The translations under genes and the position numbers were made by a program. The notes under the pieces are model-generated. The model saw nothing but the letters and a program-made list of their open reading frames with translations, was not told the DNA's origin and made no database searches. Below are positions 41,601 to 50,220 of a stretch of DNA of 50,220 nucleotides, piece by piece. Every line of letters starts with the position of its first letter. Position 1 is the first letter of the stretch. Source of the stretch: Zygophlyctis sp. KS116 (taxonomy: Eukaryota; Chytridiomycota); contig BAAFSQ010000054.1 of the NCBI GenBank assembly GCA_054661495.1, forward strand, positions 1-50,220, read 5' to 3'.

Positions 41601-42374
41601 TTAATAAATATCGGTTCTTTTCATAATTCTAACAAAATCCTGTTCTGAAATTTCACCATCGCCGTCTTTGTCCGCTTCAGCCAACATTTCCGATATTTCA
41701 AACTCTGATATTTTCTCATCTAATAGTTTTGCCATCTCACGAATGTGATCAATTGTTATTTTAGGGACAATTGGAGTGATCTTTGTGCCTCCTTTAACAT
41801 TATTACTAAGTCCTCGGACTAATTTTGGTGCGGGTTTTTGAATTGGAGAAAGACATTGATAGAATGCAGTAAAGGCACGATTCATTTCATCTTTTGCATA
41901 CTTTTCAGCCTGTGTGTAAATTTGAATTTCTTACCAACTGATCTCTCATCAACTTTAGGTTAATAAAAATTCTTTAGCACCTTGATGTACTCGTCCAATT
42001 CGATTGTACCATTACCATCTGTATCTACTATTTTCATCATGGCTTTAACTTCAGTTTTGGAGATTTCAAATCCAAATGATCGCATTGCAATTCTCCATTC
42101 TTTTTCAGAAATTGATCCAGATCCATCTTTAATTAATTTCAAGTATAAATGCCTTTATCAAACATTTGGAAACTTTGAATGCATTCCTTTAATTGAGATC
42201 TATTCATGAATATTAAGTGTATACCGATTCATTTCAAAAGTTTTGGAATTTTTACGAGGACCTTTGGTTTTAATCTTAGATGCAATATTTTTCTTGACTT
42301 GATCTATAATTGATGTATCCTTTAAAATTTAAAAAGAATAAACTTACAAAATCTTGTTTTTCTGATGAAGACAT
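41601..42374 (-). CDS. Centrin/CDC31-like EF-hand protein with lost third EF-hand
   Basis: Six exons; introns 42320-42347, 42200-42224, 42127-42152, 41953-41980, 41910-41934; the third is GC-AG. 213 residues, longer than the usual ~165. EF1 FDKDGSGSISEKE (across an intron), EF2 VDTDGNGTIELDE and EF4 ADKDGDGEISEQD are canonical, and the end FVRIMKRTDIY is centrin-like. EF3 is gone: the expected FDDDxTGKIS loop is replaced by AFYQCLSPIQKPAPKL plus ~30 residues of Pro/Lys-rich insertion before ITIDHIREMAKLL. Basal-body, axonemal or TREX-2 (with SAC3, also in this window) roles are possible. Three Ca sites predicted. Confidence 0.82.
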
Positions 42375-42396
42375 TAGATTCGGAAAATTTTAAAAG

Positions 42397-42552
42397 ATGG
42401 ATGATGATGATTACATGACCAAACAAGTCAAAAAGGCATCCCTGGCATCATTATACCTTTCCAATAGGAAATTGGCGCATTGCTGTTCTGCTTCCAATCC
42501 ACAAGTACTTTTCAATTCTCTAAACATAGACTTTGACAGCCATCAATCTTAG
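42397..42552 (+). CDS. Possible 51-residue protein
   Basis: Plus-strand frame beginning MDDDDYMTKQVKKASLASLY, then LSNRKLAHCCSASNPQV and the end IDFDSHQS. It fills the gap exactly: 22 bp from the divergent centrin ATG and 5 bp from the convergent APN2 stop, the spacing typical here. No family recognised; too short to judge by composition alone. Confidence 0.35.
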   Translation: MDDDDYMTKQVKKASLASLYLSNRKLAHCCSASNPQVLFNSLNIDFDSHQS

Positions 42553-42557
42553 AATTA

Positions 42558-43830
42558 CTAAGTTTTGGAATAAGAACTACTCTTCTTCCCAAACTTCCAT
42601 TGAAAGTAATTACAACGATCCTCAGTGACATTGGTGGATTTGCTTAATGCAACTCCTCCACGAGCACAAGCATAAAAGATTCTAAGGTTTATCAGATCAA
42701 TTTACCTTCCAGTATTTGGTCCCTTGACTTTTGTTGTAAATTCTTTACATGGTTCTTTATGATGGCAATTCGGTGGAGGTTTCGGAGTAAATAACTTATC
42801 CCATTGGTTTACATCAGTTTTTGTGTCTGTAGAGTGAGCCCATTCATCGATGGTGGCTTTTATCTTCTTGTTAAATTCAACTATTCGAGGTTCTGATTCT
42901 TTACCAGCTTCTGAAGATGATCCATTTTGAAAGAAATCACTCAACTTTCTTTGTTTTTTAAGTCCTATAGTCTCTGTTGGCCTTGAAGCTTGATCATTCT
43001 CTTGTACTTTTTGAAAGAATGATTTAATAGATGGCTGTAGACTTTTACTTTTAATTTGATCTTTATGAATGACTGGATCAATTTCAAGATCTGCAATAAC
43101 TGGACAATGATCACTCCCTTCCACTTTAGACAAATGATCTGAAAACATTAAACAGCCAATTAGATTTGATGAAATTAATATATAATCTATCCTTGTCCCC
43201 TTATATTATCAAATGTTAAAATACCTGATTCACAATTCGTGAATTTAATTTTGTATTCCAACAAGTGTATGCATTAACCGTATCAGGATTCATTTTACGA
43301 TATGTATCCACTAAATTACAATCCATCATTAAATTAAGAAACCAATTTCCCCAATGATTATCAATAATTCCGAATAACGACTCTGAATAAAATGAATCTT
43401 TAGAATCGTAGATGCAATTAAAATCGCCCAATAGTATAACAGATCTATTTTGATCTATTAATCCTTTAACAAGATCTGTAACCGCATAATGAAAACCAGA
43501 CTTATATTCTAATTTTACAGAGTCTGCCTCTGAAGAATAAGGAAAATACACATTAATTAGCACAAACGATTTATGATCTGTTAATAGAAACCTCCCTTGA
43601 TCATCTTTTTTACCATTTACTATTAATGTATCAGACACTGCAAATGGAGCCCAATCTTTGACTGCTAATGTGGCAACTCCAGAATAACCTTTACTGGATG
43701 CCTTGCTTTGATAAACTGTATACCCATCTACTTCTACATGACGTCCCTTGATTTCTTGCAGGCAGATCAAATCCCCTGATATATCAGATAATGTCTTGAA
43801 TGCATTCACATTCCAGCTGATTAGGCGCAT
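42558..43830 (-). CDS. APN2: AP endonuclease APN2/APEX2
   Basis: Exonuclease III-type AP endonuclease acting with PCNA. Introns 43200-43224 and 42682-42705 give 407 residues. Catalytic motifs: ISWNVNAFKTL, ICLQEIKG, INVYFPYSS, LLGDFNCIYDSKDS, CWNTKLNSR, GTRIDYILIS, SDHCPVIADL. Two PIP-box-like PCNA motifs follow: QPSIKSFFQ and QRKLSDFFQ. The C-terminal zf-GRF finger runs CHHKEPCKEF, VKGPNTGRIFYAC, RCNYFQWKFGKK, completed by the last exon. Together with APN1 at 2244-3233 the window encodes both AP endonuclease families. Shares a 172-bp divergent region with CSTF1. Confidence 0.95.
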
Positions 43831-43921
43831 ATTATATTTTAAAGGTCAAGTTTTGAATGATATCGAGTGTCTTGATGTTTCTAATGTTGAAGAAGTACTT
43901 TTGACGCAATTAATGCTTTCA

Positions 43922-43961
43922 ATGCACTTGATGCACTTGATGCTAATGCACTTATGCACTT
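43922..43961. repeat. Short tandem repeat ATGCACTT(G)
   Basis: Four copies in two tandem pairs in the APN2/CSTF1 promoter region: 43922-43930, 43931-43939, 43946-43953 and 43954-43961. It provides many ATGs; those in frame with CSTF1 are considered less likely starts than 44003. Confidence 0.8.
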
Positions 43962-44002
43962 ATGATGTACCCACCAACTGCAAAGGAGTAGGCTGGTCAA
44001 TC

Positions 44003-45265
44003 ATGTCGAATGGAAAGTTACTCTCACTGATTGCATCACAACTGGCTTATCTGAATTATGAATCAGTAGCACAGATGCTAGTAACTCTTGTTGGAGATAG
44101 AGGGATTGAGATCGCTTTAGAACCATCGTCAGAATTGGAGGAATTGGTTGAATTGGGGATCAAGACACAGCAATTGGGTAATTACTTTGGCCTTACAATC
44201 AGATTCATTTACTAATCAGGATGAAGCAACAGAAGTCGTTGGGATGAACTGGGAAACTAAACAACCACCGCTTCCTCCACCACAGTACGAATCAAATTGG
44301 ACTACAACTCATAAATCAGTCATAATGTCTGCTGCATTCTCTCCTGATGGATCTTTAATGGCTTCTGCTTCTCAAGATGCAAATGTCAAGATTTTTTCAG
44401 TTCCAAAAATGAGAGAAAGTGGAGGAACAGACAGAGGTCTACTCAAAACTCTTCATGATCATGCAGGTCCTATTAATGAAATTACGTTTCATCCAAATGG
44501 GCATGTTTTAGTATCAGGATCAGATGATGGATCAGTAAAGTTTTATGATCTTTTAAAGACTTATGCTAAAAGGTCATTTAGATTTATCCAAGATGCTGCA
44601 CCAGTAAACACATTATCTTTTCATCCATCAGGTATTATTATTAAGTTTATTATTTTTAGGTGACTTTTTACTAGTGGGAACTCAACATCCTACATATAGG
44701 CTATTTGATGTCCATACTCTTAAATGTTTTACTTCTGCTGATCCAGCTGATTTACATTCTGGTCCTTTAACTTGTGTTAGATATTCTCCTATTGGAAATA
44801 TGTTTGCAACTTCAAGTACTGATGGAACGGTCAAAATATATGATACGCACAATGCCAAATTGGTTCGGTCTTTAACGATTTCTTCTCCCGTATATTCTGC
44901 TCATTTTTCTAAAAATGGACGTTATTTACTCACAGGGTCAAAGGATTCTATTGGAAGACTCTGGGATGTTTCTTCTGGAAAAGTTTTAATGGAGTACTCT
45001 GGTGCATCTCAATCGGTACTTTTTTAGTATTATAATTTTCTAGACAGCCTCTGTAAACATGAATTTCACTTACAATGAGGATTTCGTGATTGGATCTGAT
45101 GAGAATTCGTATGGAATCGTTTTGTGGGATGCTCGGAACGGAACGTTTTTGAAAAAGATTCTTGGTCATTCTGGTAGGATACGAAAATTTGCCTCTTCAC
45201 CAGTAAATGATGGATTTGTGACCTGCTCAGAAGACGCCAAAGCTAAATATTGGGATATATCATAA
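44003..45265 (+). CDS. CSTF1: Cleavage stimulation factor subunit 1 (CstF-50), WD40
   Basis: Subunit of CstF in pre-mRNA 3'-end cleavage. Introns 44178-44202, 44632-44659 and 45016-45043 give 393 residues. The N-terminal dimerisation region LLSLIASQLAYLNYESVAQM and ELEELVELGIKTQQL match CstF-50. WD40 repeats: [119 protein letters not shown]. The GTQHPTxRLYD signature is diagnostic. CstF-50 is absent from baker's yeast but present in animals, plants and many protists. Stop is 17 bp from the SAC3 stop. Confidence 0.93.
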
Positions 45266-45282
45266 AATTTTAAATGATCTGT

Positions 45283-48200
45283 TTAGGAAAATTGAGATAA
45301 TTTGTGCTGGACGTTTTCAATTTCTTTTTGAGCCAATGCAACTAGGTCCCTCATTTTTTTACGAGCATCGTCGGCCTTTGGCGAAGACTCTACAGATTTA
45401 TGACGCTTCCTAGAGATAAAATGTAAATATTGATTACCTATTCTTCCGAAACTCTGTTGTGTAGTGTAAGTTTTGAATATTTGATAATTTTTCTATAATT
45501 TCTTCCAGTAATAGGTACGTTTCTTTTTGTATAATATACATATGTCGGTGAATATGTTCTGAAAATGTTTTTGCAAAGAACGGAGGATGTGATTTATCAA
45601 ATTCTGTAAACATTTTAGCCAGACGAATTTTGGTGTAAATAGTCACAAATTTTGACAACCATTCTGAAGATGAGTATATCTCTAATATTTTCTTAGTTTC
45701 GCTGCGTATAAAATCTTGATCTTTAGATTCAAATTGAGTTATGTTTGCATACTGTGAGTAGAAAATTTCCAGATTTCCCAGCTGGATTTTTTCTGGCATT
45801 TTCAGTTGAAAAGTTTGAAAAGCCCGTCTTATTTCAGAAAACAAACTATCAGAATTCCAGTCAAGGTGGATTCCATAAGAAAGGTCCAGATCACAAAATT
45901 CTTTTGCAGGGTATGCAAGACATTGAAGATCAAATTCAGTTACGATATGTTCTATTGAGTTAATCGTGGTATTGAATAATGAAATGAAATGCAAAAAAAG
46001 CCTAGATTGAGCATCCAAGAGAGCCATATTAAATTCGTTTTGTTCTTGATCTGCTGAATTATTTGAAAATGATTTGTGCCCAAGATGCATTTCGTAAATT
46101 TTTTCTTGTGATCTTATCACAAGATCATCAAATAAATTGAATAATTTAGATTCCATTATGTCTTTTTGTATACCAAAATGAAGTTTTGCTTCTATATTGT
46201 CACATTTACGGATCAACTCGACTAATTTATAGTTTAATTGAATCGACAAGGAATGTGAATCAAAAAATGCAGAATTTGCGACAAGACTAATGCATTGACA
46301 GCTAGATATTGGGCCATCCTTTAGAATAAATCCCAATCCCAATTGTGACATTATCTCTCCTTCAGAAATCTCTGGGTTTGAATGGCTGGACCAATAAACT
46401 AATAATAGGGGGACTTTGGCTTGAAGAGGAAGAGTGGATATAAATGCAAATAGCCTGTCTGATTGCGATTTCCAGTATAGTCTAAAAAATTATCTACTAA
46501 AACATACGAATTTGCGCTGTCTGTAATATATGGATCCAATGTAAAAATGGCCGAGCTGATTCCAGAACAAAGCGATAGATGATTAGGCTACCATCAGAAA
46601 AATTAAATGATTACCAGCAGTTGTTCTTTGATCTCCCTATCTTGGACGTTTTGAGTTACTACATGAAACACTTGACCATTTACTACACGTGTTAAATATC
46701 CAAATCCACAATCCAATTTTTTTGAAAGTTTTGATATCAGCCAAAAATTTAAAAACTGTTCAAAATTTTGGACTATTTGAGGAGTTGGAGGAACACAAAC
46801 TGATAGTTTCAAAGTAGATATCCCCGACTTAGAATTGACGAGAAGAGTGACTAAATCAAGGGGGTTGAATATTTGTTGATCAACATCTTCCTATTCGTTA
46901 TTAAATATGGCTATTTACTTGAAAAATTAATTGGGTGGTTGCTGGAGTATTTTGATATAGCATCCGTTTACTCTTTTTTGGAGTAACTGCGCTAAATCCT
47001 TTCAAATTTAGAAGCAATTCCTCAGCATTTTTCTGCTTTAAAAATATCCTAAACTTGTTTCTTTTTAAACAATATCTCCATCTATGCCAGCCTAGCAACT
47101 GGTACATTTTTTCATGTTCACGCAACGCATCAAAATGACTGATACAATCTGTTCCCATTATTAACAATTCCGACTTCACTACTTCGTTTATGACATCGAC
47201 TGCTATACTTTCCAAAGTTTTTAAATAAAATGAAACCGTTTTAGTAATTCGAAGGCGTTCAGAGACAATCTCGTAGACTACTTGATCGGCTATAGAGTTA
47301 ACCATCTCCCAACAAACAGAATTGATTGCAACCAGCCTGTGCTGCAGCATATTATGAAAATATGGGTCTTGATAGAGAATTTCTTGAAGGTATTGGTTTA
47401 AAAATGCAATGGTGTAGTTATTGATTTCCTCAGGGGGGATCTGTTTCTTCACATGTTCAAGAGGTTCAGAGGCGCGATACTGATTTGTAGTACTTTTCCT
47501 GTGAGGATTGAAAGTTGTATTCGATTGAAATATGGATGGCGATTGTATATGCTTATTAAGCTGTTCATTCAACTGAACATGTGATGTTTTCATTCGGCCT
47601 TGAATAATATCTACATTCGAGACTCCATTTCTTTTGACCGAAACAATTCTAGCTGACCTACTTGGAGCTAAGCTTACTCTCTGACCTTCTATCTATTTTA
47701 GTGTGTAAATTTCATACCTTTAAAACTTCCTTTATTCAGTTTTTGTTCGGAGCTTCCATTTATTTGTTTTCCAATCAACGCAGCTCCATGCTGATAAGGA
47801 ATATCATAATACTCCAAAGTTTCTAATACCTCATTTACAGAATCAAACCCCAAGAGAATCATCAACTCTTCCAAAGGCCACATAGAACTTGTATCATCTG
47901 CAAAACAATAAAAAGCCTTCTGCATAGCCTTTAAAGCACCTCGTCTTATATCTACAAAGCTTAAATGAATACAGCAGGCCATCAAATACGAAATAGAAGG
48001 TTTTTCCAACTCTCTGAAAATTGCAGAAAACAGATTCAGAGACCCATTTTCAGACGCTCTGCCTTGAATATATTCCTCATTGGTACGTGCCATCATTGAT
48101 TGTATTTCTAAAGCAAACTGAACTTGAGGATCATAGAATACTTTTTGAGATAAAGTTTCTGCCTTTGATGCAGTTTCATTTGAATATGCATGAGTTAGAA

Positions 48201-48938
48201 TATAATATGCTTGAAATTCAGCCTCATTGGGCATTTGAATATTTTTTTCATTCATTTCTTTATAAAACTCCATTAAACTTTGAAGAGCTACCAATTATTC
48301 AAGATCATCCTTACTTTTCCTCATCTGTTCATGTTCTTGTTGCAAAGAAATACCTTCAGCATCGCATAATTCATGAGAAGTCAGAATATGATATCTGGCA
48401 ATTTTTTCACATATATCCACAGCTTCTTTCCCTCTATAATTTTGAAGCGTAAGATCATTTCGTATTGCTCTAGCTCGATCTCTAACAAATGAATATGAAT
48501 CCAGTAAACCATTGTTAGCCAAAATATCTTCTAGCAGATAATCAAGAGTTTTCTAAAAAAGTGTGAAACTATGAATGATCGTACCATCAGCACATGTGGT
48601 GGACGCACATCACAAGGAAGCGGTGGTGGGTCACCAGCCGCCGACCTTCTATATCTCTTTACCGCCTTTTCATGATCAACATGCTCAGTTCCAGGAATCT
48701 TCTCAGACTTATCCAGGCCTCCAGTCTGAAATTCCCTCTCATGCCTTTCAAATAATGGGCACATATCTACACATTCACCAACTAATGCAGGAGCTGAGCC
48801 AAGCGAATACTTAAGTTCTGGATCTGCCATCTTTCCCTGTTTAATATAATATTCCGCCAGGTCCTGCCTCTTCTCCTTTAACTCCAGATATCTGTTCCCC
48901 TTAATGGAGGTAGAAAATTTCAAATTTCTTTCCTGCAT
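45283..48938 (-). CDS. SAC3: SAC3/GANP, TREX-2 mRNA-export scaffold (frame break)
   Basis: Scaffold of TREX-2, linking transcription to mRNA export at nuclear pores. Seven exons; introns 48553-48584, 48288-48314, 47689-47717, 46891-46918, 46588-46614, 45410-45437 (27-32 nt). Sac3 core: LVGECVDMCPLFERHERE, VKRYRRSAAGDPPPLPCDVRPPHVL, FVRDRARAIRNDLTLQNYRG, FQAYYILTHA; a CID-like helical region follows, then a GANP-like C-terminal domain (LPLQAKVPLLLVYWSSHSN). Without correction the frame breaks at six Ts (plus-strand A-run 46484-46489): VLVDNFL must shift -1 to continue RLYWKSQSDRLFAF. Length would be about 1161 residues. Binds centrin/CDC31 in other fungi; centrin is also encoded here. Confidence 0.88.
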
Positions 48939-48970
48939 TTAGAGTTTCCAAGGTTGAAAAGACTGTGCCA

Positions 48971-50117
48971 ATGACTAGGAGAATCCTTTCTCCTCGAAAA
49001 ACGCGAAAATTTTTTCTGGAAAAGAAATTTTTACTGATTCCAAAGAAATTTATGTCAAAGAAACGCTCAGTTCTTGGAGTTTTAGAAAATCATCATGATA
49101 ATCTTCCAAAAGTAAGAATATTTAGATTAATTTCTATAGAATCCTATTGTTAAGCGTCAAAAGATTACAGTAAATGTCGCAGCGATTGCCGCCCAAGTAG
49201 TTAGAGAGCGTAGAAAAGGAAAGAAACTTAATGTTATTAAAAGAGATTCTGGGATTTCTATAGAGACTAAAAAGGACCTAGAGAAAGAAATCTACGCGCC
49301 AATTAAAATATTTAAGGAATTACCACTTTTATTACAGATTAAAGATGATCCGTGTCTAGTCTCTGAATATTCTTCAGAAATTTTTGATGTGCTGATAGAA
49401 AAGGAATCATCAAGAATTATTAATCCTGATTACATAAGTCAGCAATCAGAATTGTCATGGTCAATGCGATCTATTTTAGTTGATTGGATTACACAGGTTT
49501 CTTTTAAATTCAACTTACTTCCGGAAACGTTGTTTTTGTCTATAAATTATTTAGATACATTTCTATCATTAAAACCAATCTCAGTTCAAAAATTTCAATT
49601 GGTAGGAGTAACATGCTTGATGGTTGCATCTAAATTTGAAGAAATTTATCCACCGAAAATGAAGGAATGGATTTATTCTTTAAACTCATCTTTTAAAAGT
49701 TCAGAATTGGCATTGGCGGAAAGGTATTTTCTTAAAATATTGAATTTCAATCTATGTCATTCGTACACCTTTCATTTTCTACGTAGAATTTCTTCAGCGG
49801 ATGGATATTCAATTGCTCCTAGAACATTGACAAAGTATTTATTGGAATTATCTCTTTTAGATGAACGGTTTTTAAAGTATACATCTTCGCAAATTGTTGC
49901 CGGTTGTTTTGCACTCTCTTACTCACTTTTAAAACTAGATTGGACATTTAAACAAGAGATTCACGCTGGGCACTCTTTTGATGAAGTTAAAGGAATCTCA
50001 TATTTACTTTTAGATTTATTGAAAAGACCCGGGCTATCAGATTCTTTCATTGTTTATAAATACTCTTTGAATCAGTATGGAGGAGTCTCGAAATGGCTGA
50101 ACAAGATTTTTTATTGA
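48971..50117 (+). CDS. CLB: B-type cyclin
   Basis: Mitotic cyclin that activates CDK1. One 28-nt intron (49112-49139) gives 372 residues. A basic N-terminus carries a perfect destruction box RSVLGVLEN (RxxLxxLxN, near residue 37), the APC/C degron. The cyclin box starts with ELSWSMRSILVDWITQVSFK, then LFLSINYLDTFLS, KFQLVGVTCLMVASKFEEIY, and continues into the second fold (LLELSLLDERFLKYTSSQIV). Divergent from SAC3 with only 32 bp between start codons. The APC13-like gene at 1994-2231 would belong to the complex that destroys this cyclin. The remaining bases to 50220 are AT-rich with no gene seen. Confidence 0.95.
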
Positions 50118-50220
50118 TCTTACAAATAATAAATATCATAAACGTATTTCTAATTTCTAAATGTAGATATTTAATAGCATTTGGTGGAATATATAACTGA
50201 ATCTGACTGAATCTGCTGAT

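Noticed and set aside
42411-42527. 39-codon minus frame (MFRELKSTCGLEAEQQ...) between centrin and APN2, with a vague CHCH look
   Set aside because: Cysteine spacing does not fit a CX9C protein and it lies antisense to the better-placed plus-strand ORF.
1-50220. tRNA genes, rRNA genes, CRISPR arrays, transposons or viral genes
   Set aside because: I looked at the intergenic gaps on both strands and saw no cloverleaf, array or mobile-element gene; most gaps are too short to hold one.

Overview
This is a very gene-dense, AT-rich nuclear segment of a small-genome eukaryote. Nearly every conserved gene becomes continuous only after removing tiny GT-AG introns: I placed about 73, nearly all 23-33 nt long, usually ending in TAG or AAG, and two with GC-AG ends. 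TAA, TAG and TGA all act as stops. The gene set (VID27, ESF2, CLF1, PNO1, pantothenate synthetase, APN1 and APN2) points to a fungus. Five genes for motile flagella (CFAP54, EFHC/Rib72-like, ODAD4/TTC25, CFAP144, a centrin) and a histone stem-loop-binding protein exclude the flagellum-less yeasts and moulds. Extreme compaction plus candidate secreted effectors suggest an early-diverging, flagellated, probably parasitic fungus of the Cryptomycota/Rozella or aphelid type. That placement is inference.

Layout. 1-6335: tail of an unknown gene, pantothenate synthetase, ESF2/ABT1, a small antisense APC13/SWM1-like gene, AP endonuclease APN1, PNO1 (one intron carries a C/D-box snoRNA), and VID27. 6474-8873: a SANT/Myb-domain gene, then a young accessory patch with direct repeats, a broken second copy of VID27 and a secreted cysteine-rich protein under a clear TATA promoter. 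8929-20283: the giant CFAP54, SLBP and an EFHC protein. 20273-27125: ZW10, an alpha/beta hydrolase of kynurenine-formamidase type, a repetitive coiled-coil protein full of TQT/IQTD-like motifs (candidate LC8 hub), and pyruvate dehydrogenase E1 alpha. 27153-33823 (all minus): copper P-type ATPase, a CD225/dispanin membrane protein, ODAD4, an S1/P1 nuclease, a TOPORS-like RING protein. 33954-37600 (all plus): three consecutive predicted secreted proteins, two sharing a new W-centred helical repeat. 37709-50117: a small hypothetical, CLF1, a divergent RasGEF, CFAP144, centrin, a small ORF, APN2, CstF-50, SAC3/GANP and a B-type cyclin.

Genes of related function are mixed rather than clustered: RNA processing (ESF2, PNO1, snoRNA, CLF1, CSTF1, SLBP, SAC3), flagellum (CFAP54, EFHC, ODAD4, CFAP144, centrin), cell cycle (APC13-like, cyclin B, ZW10), DNA repair (APN1, APN2). 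Gaps of 5-50 bp are normal, several coding regions overlap, and only the effector-like patches have relaxed spacing.

Most interesting items: the intronic snoRNA with an apparent LSU rRNA target; the SAC3 reading frame broken exactly at a U_UUU_UUA heptamer; the multivalent LC8-hub candidate built from a 372-bp tandem repeat; the new secreted repeat family; the VID27 relic abutting an effector gene; and very small genes hidden by introns or on the antisense strand.
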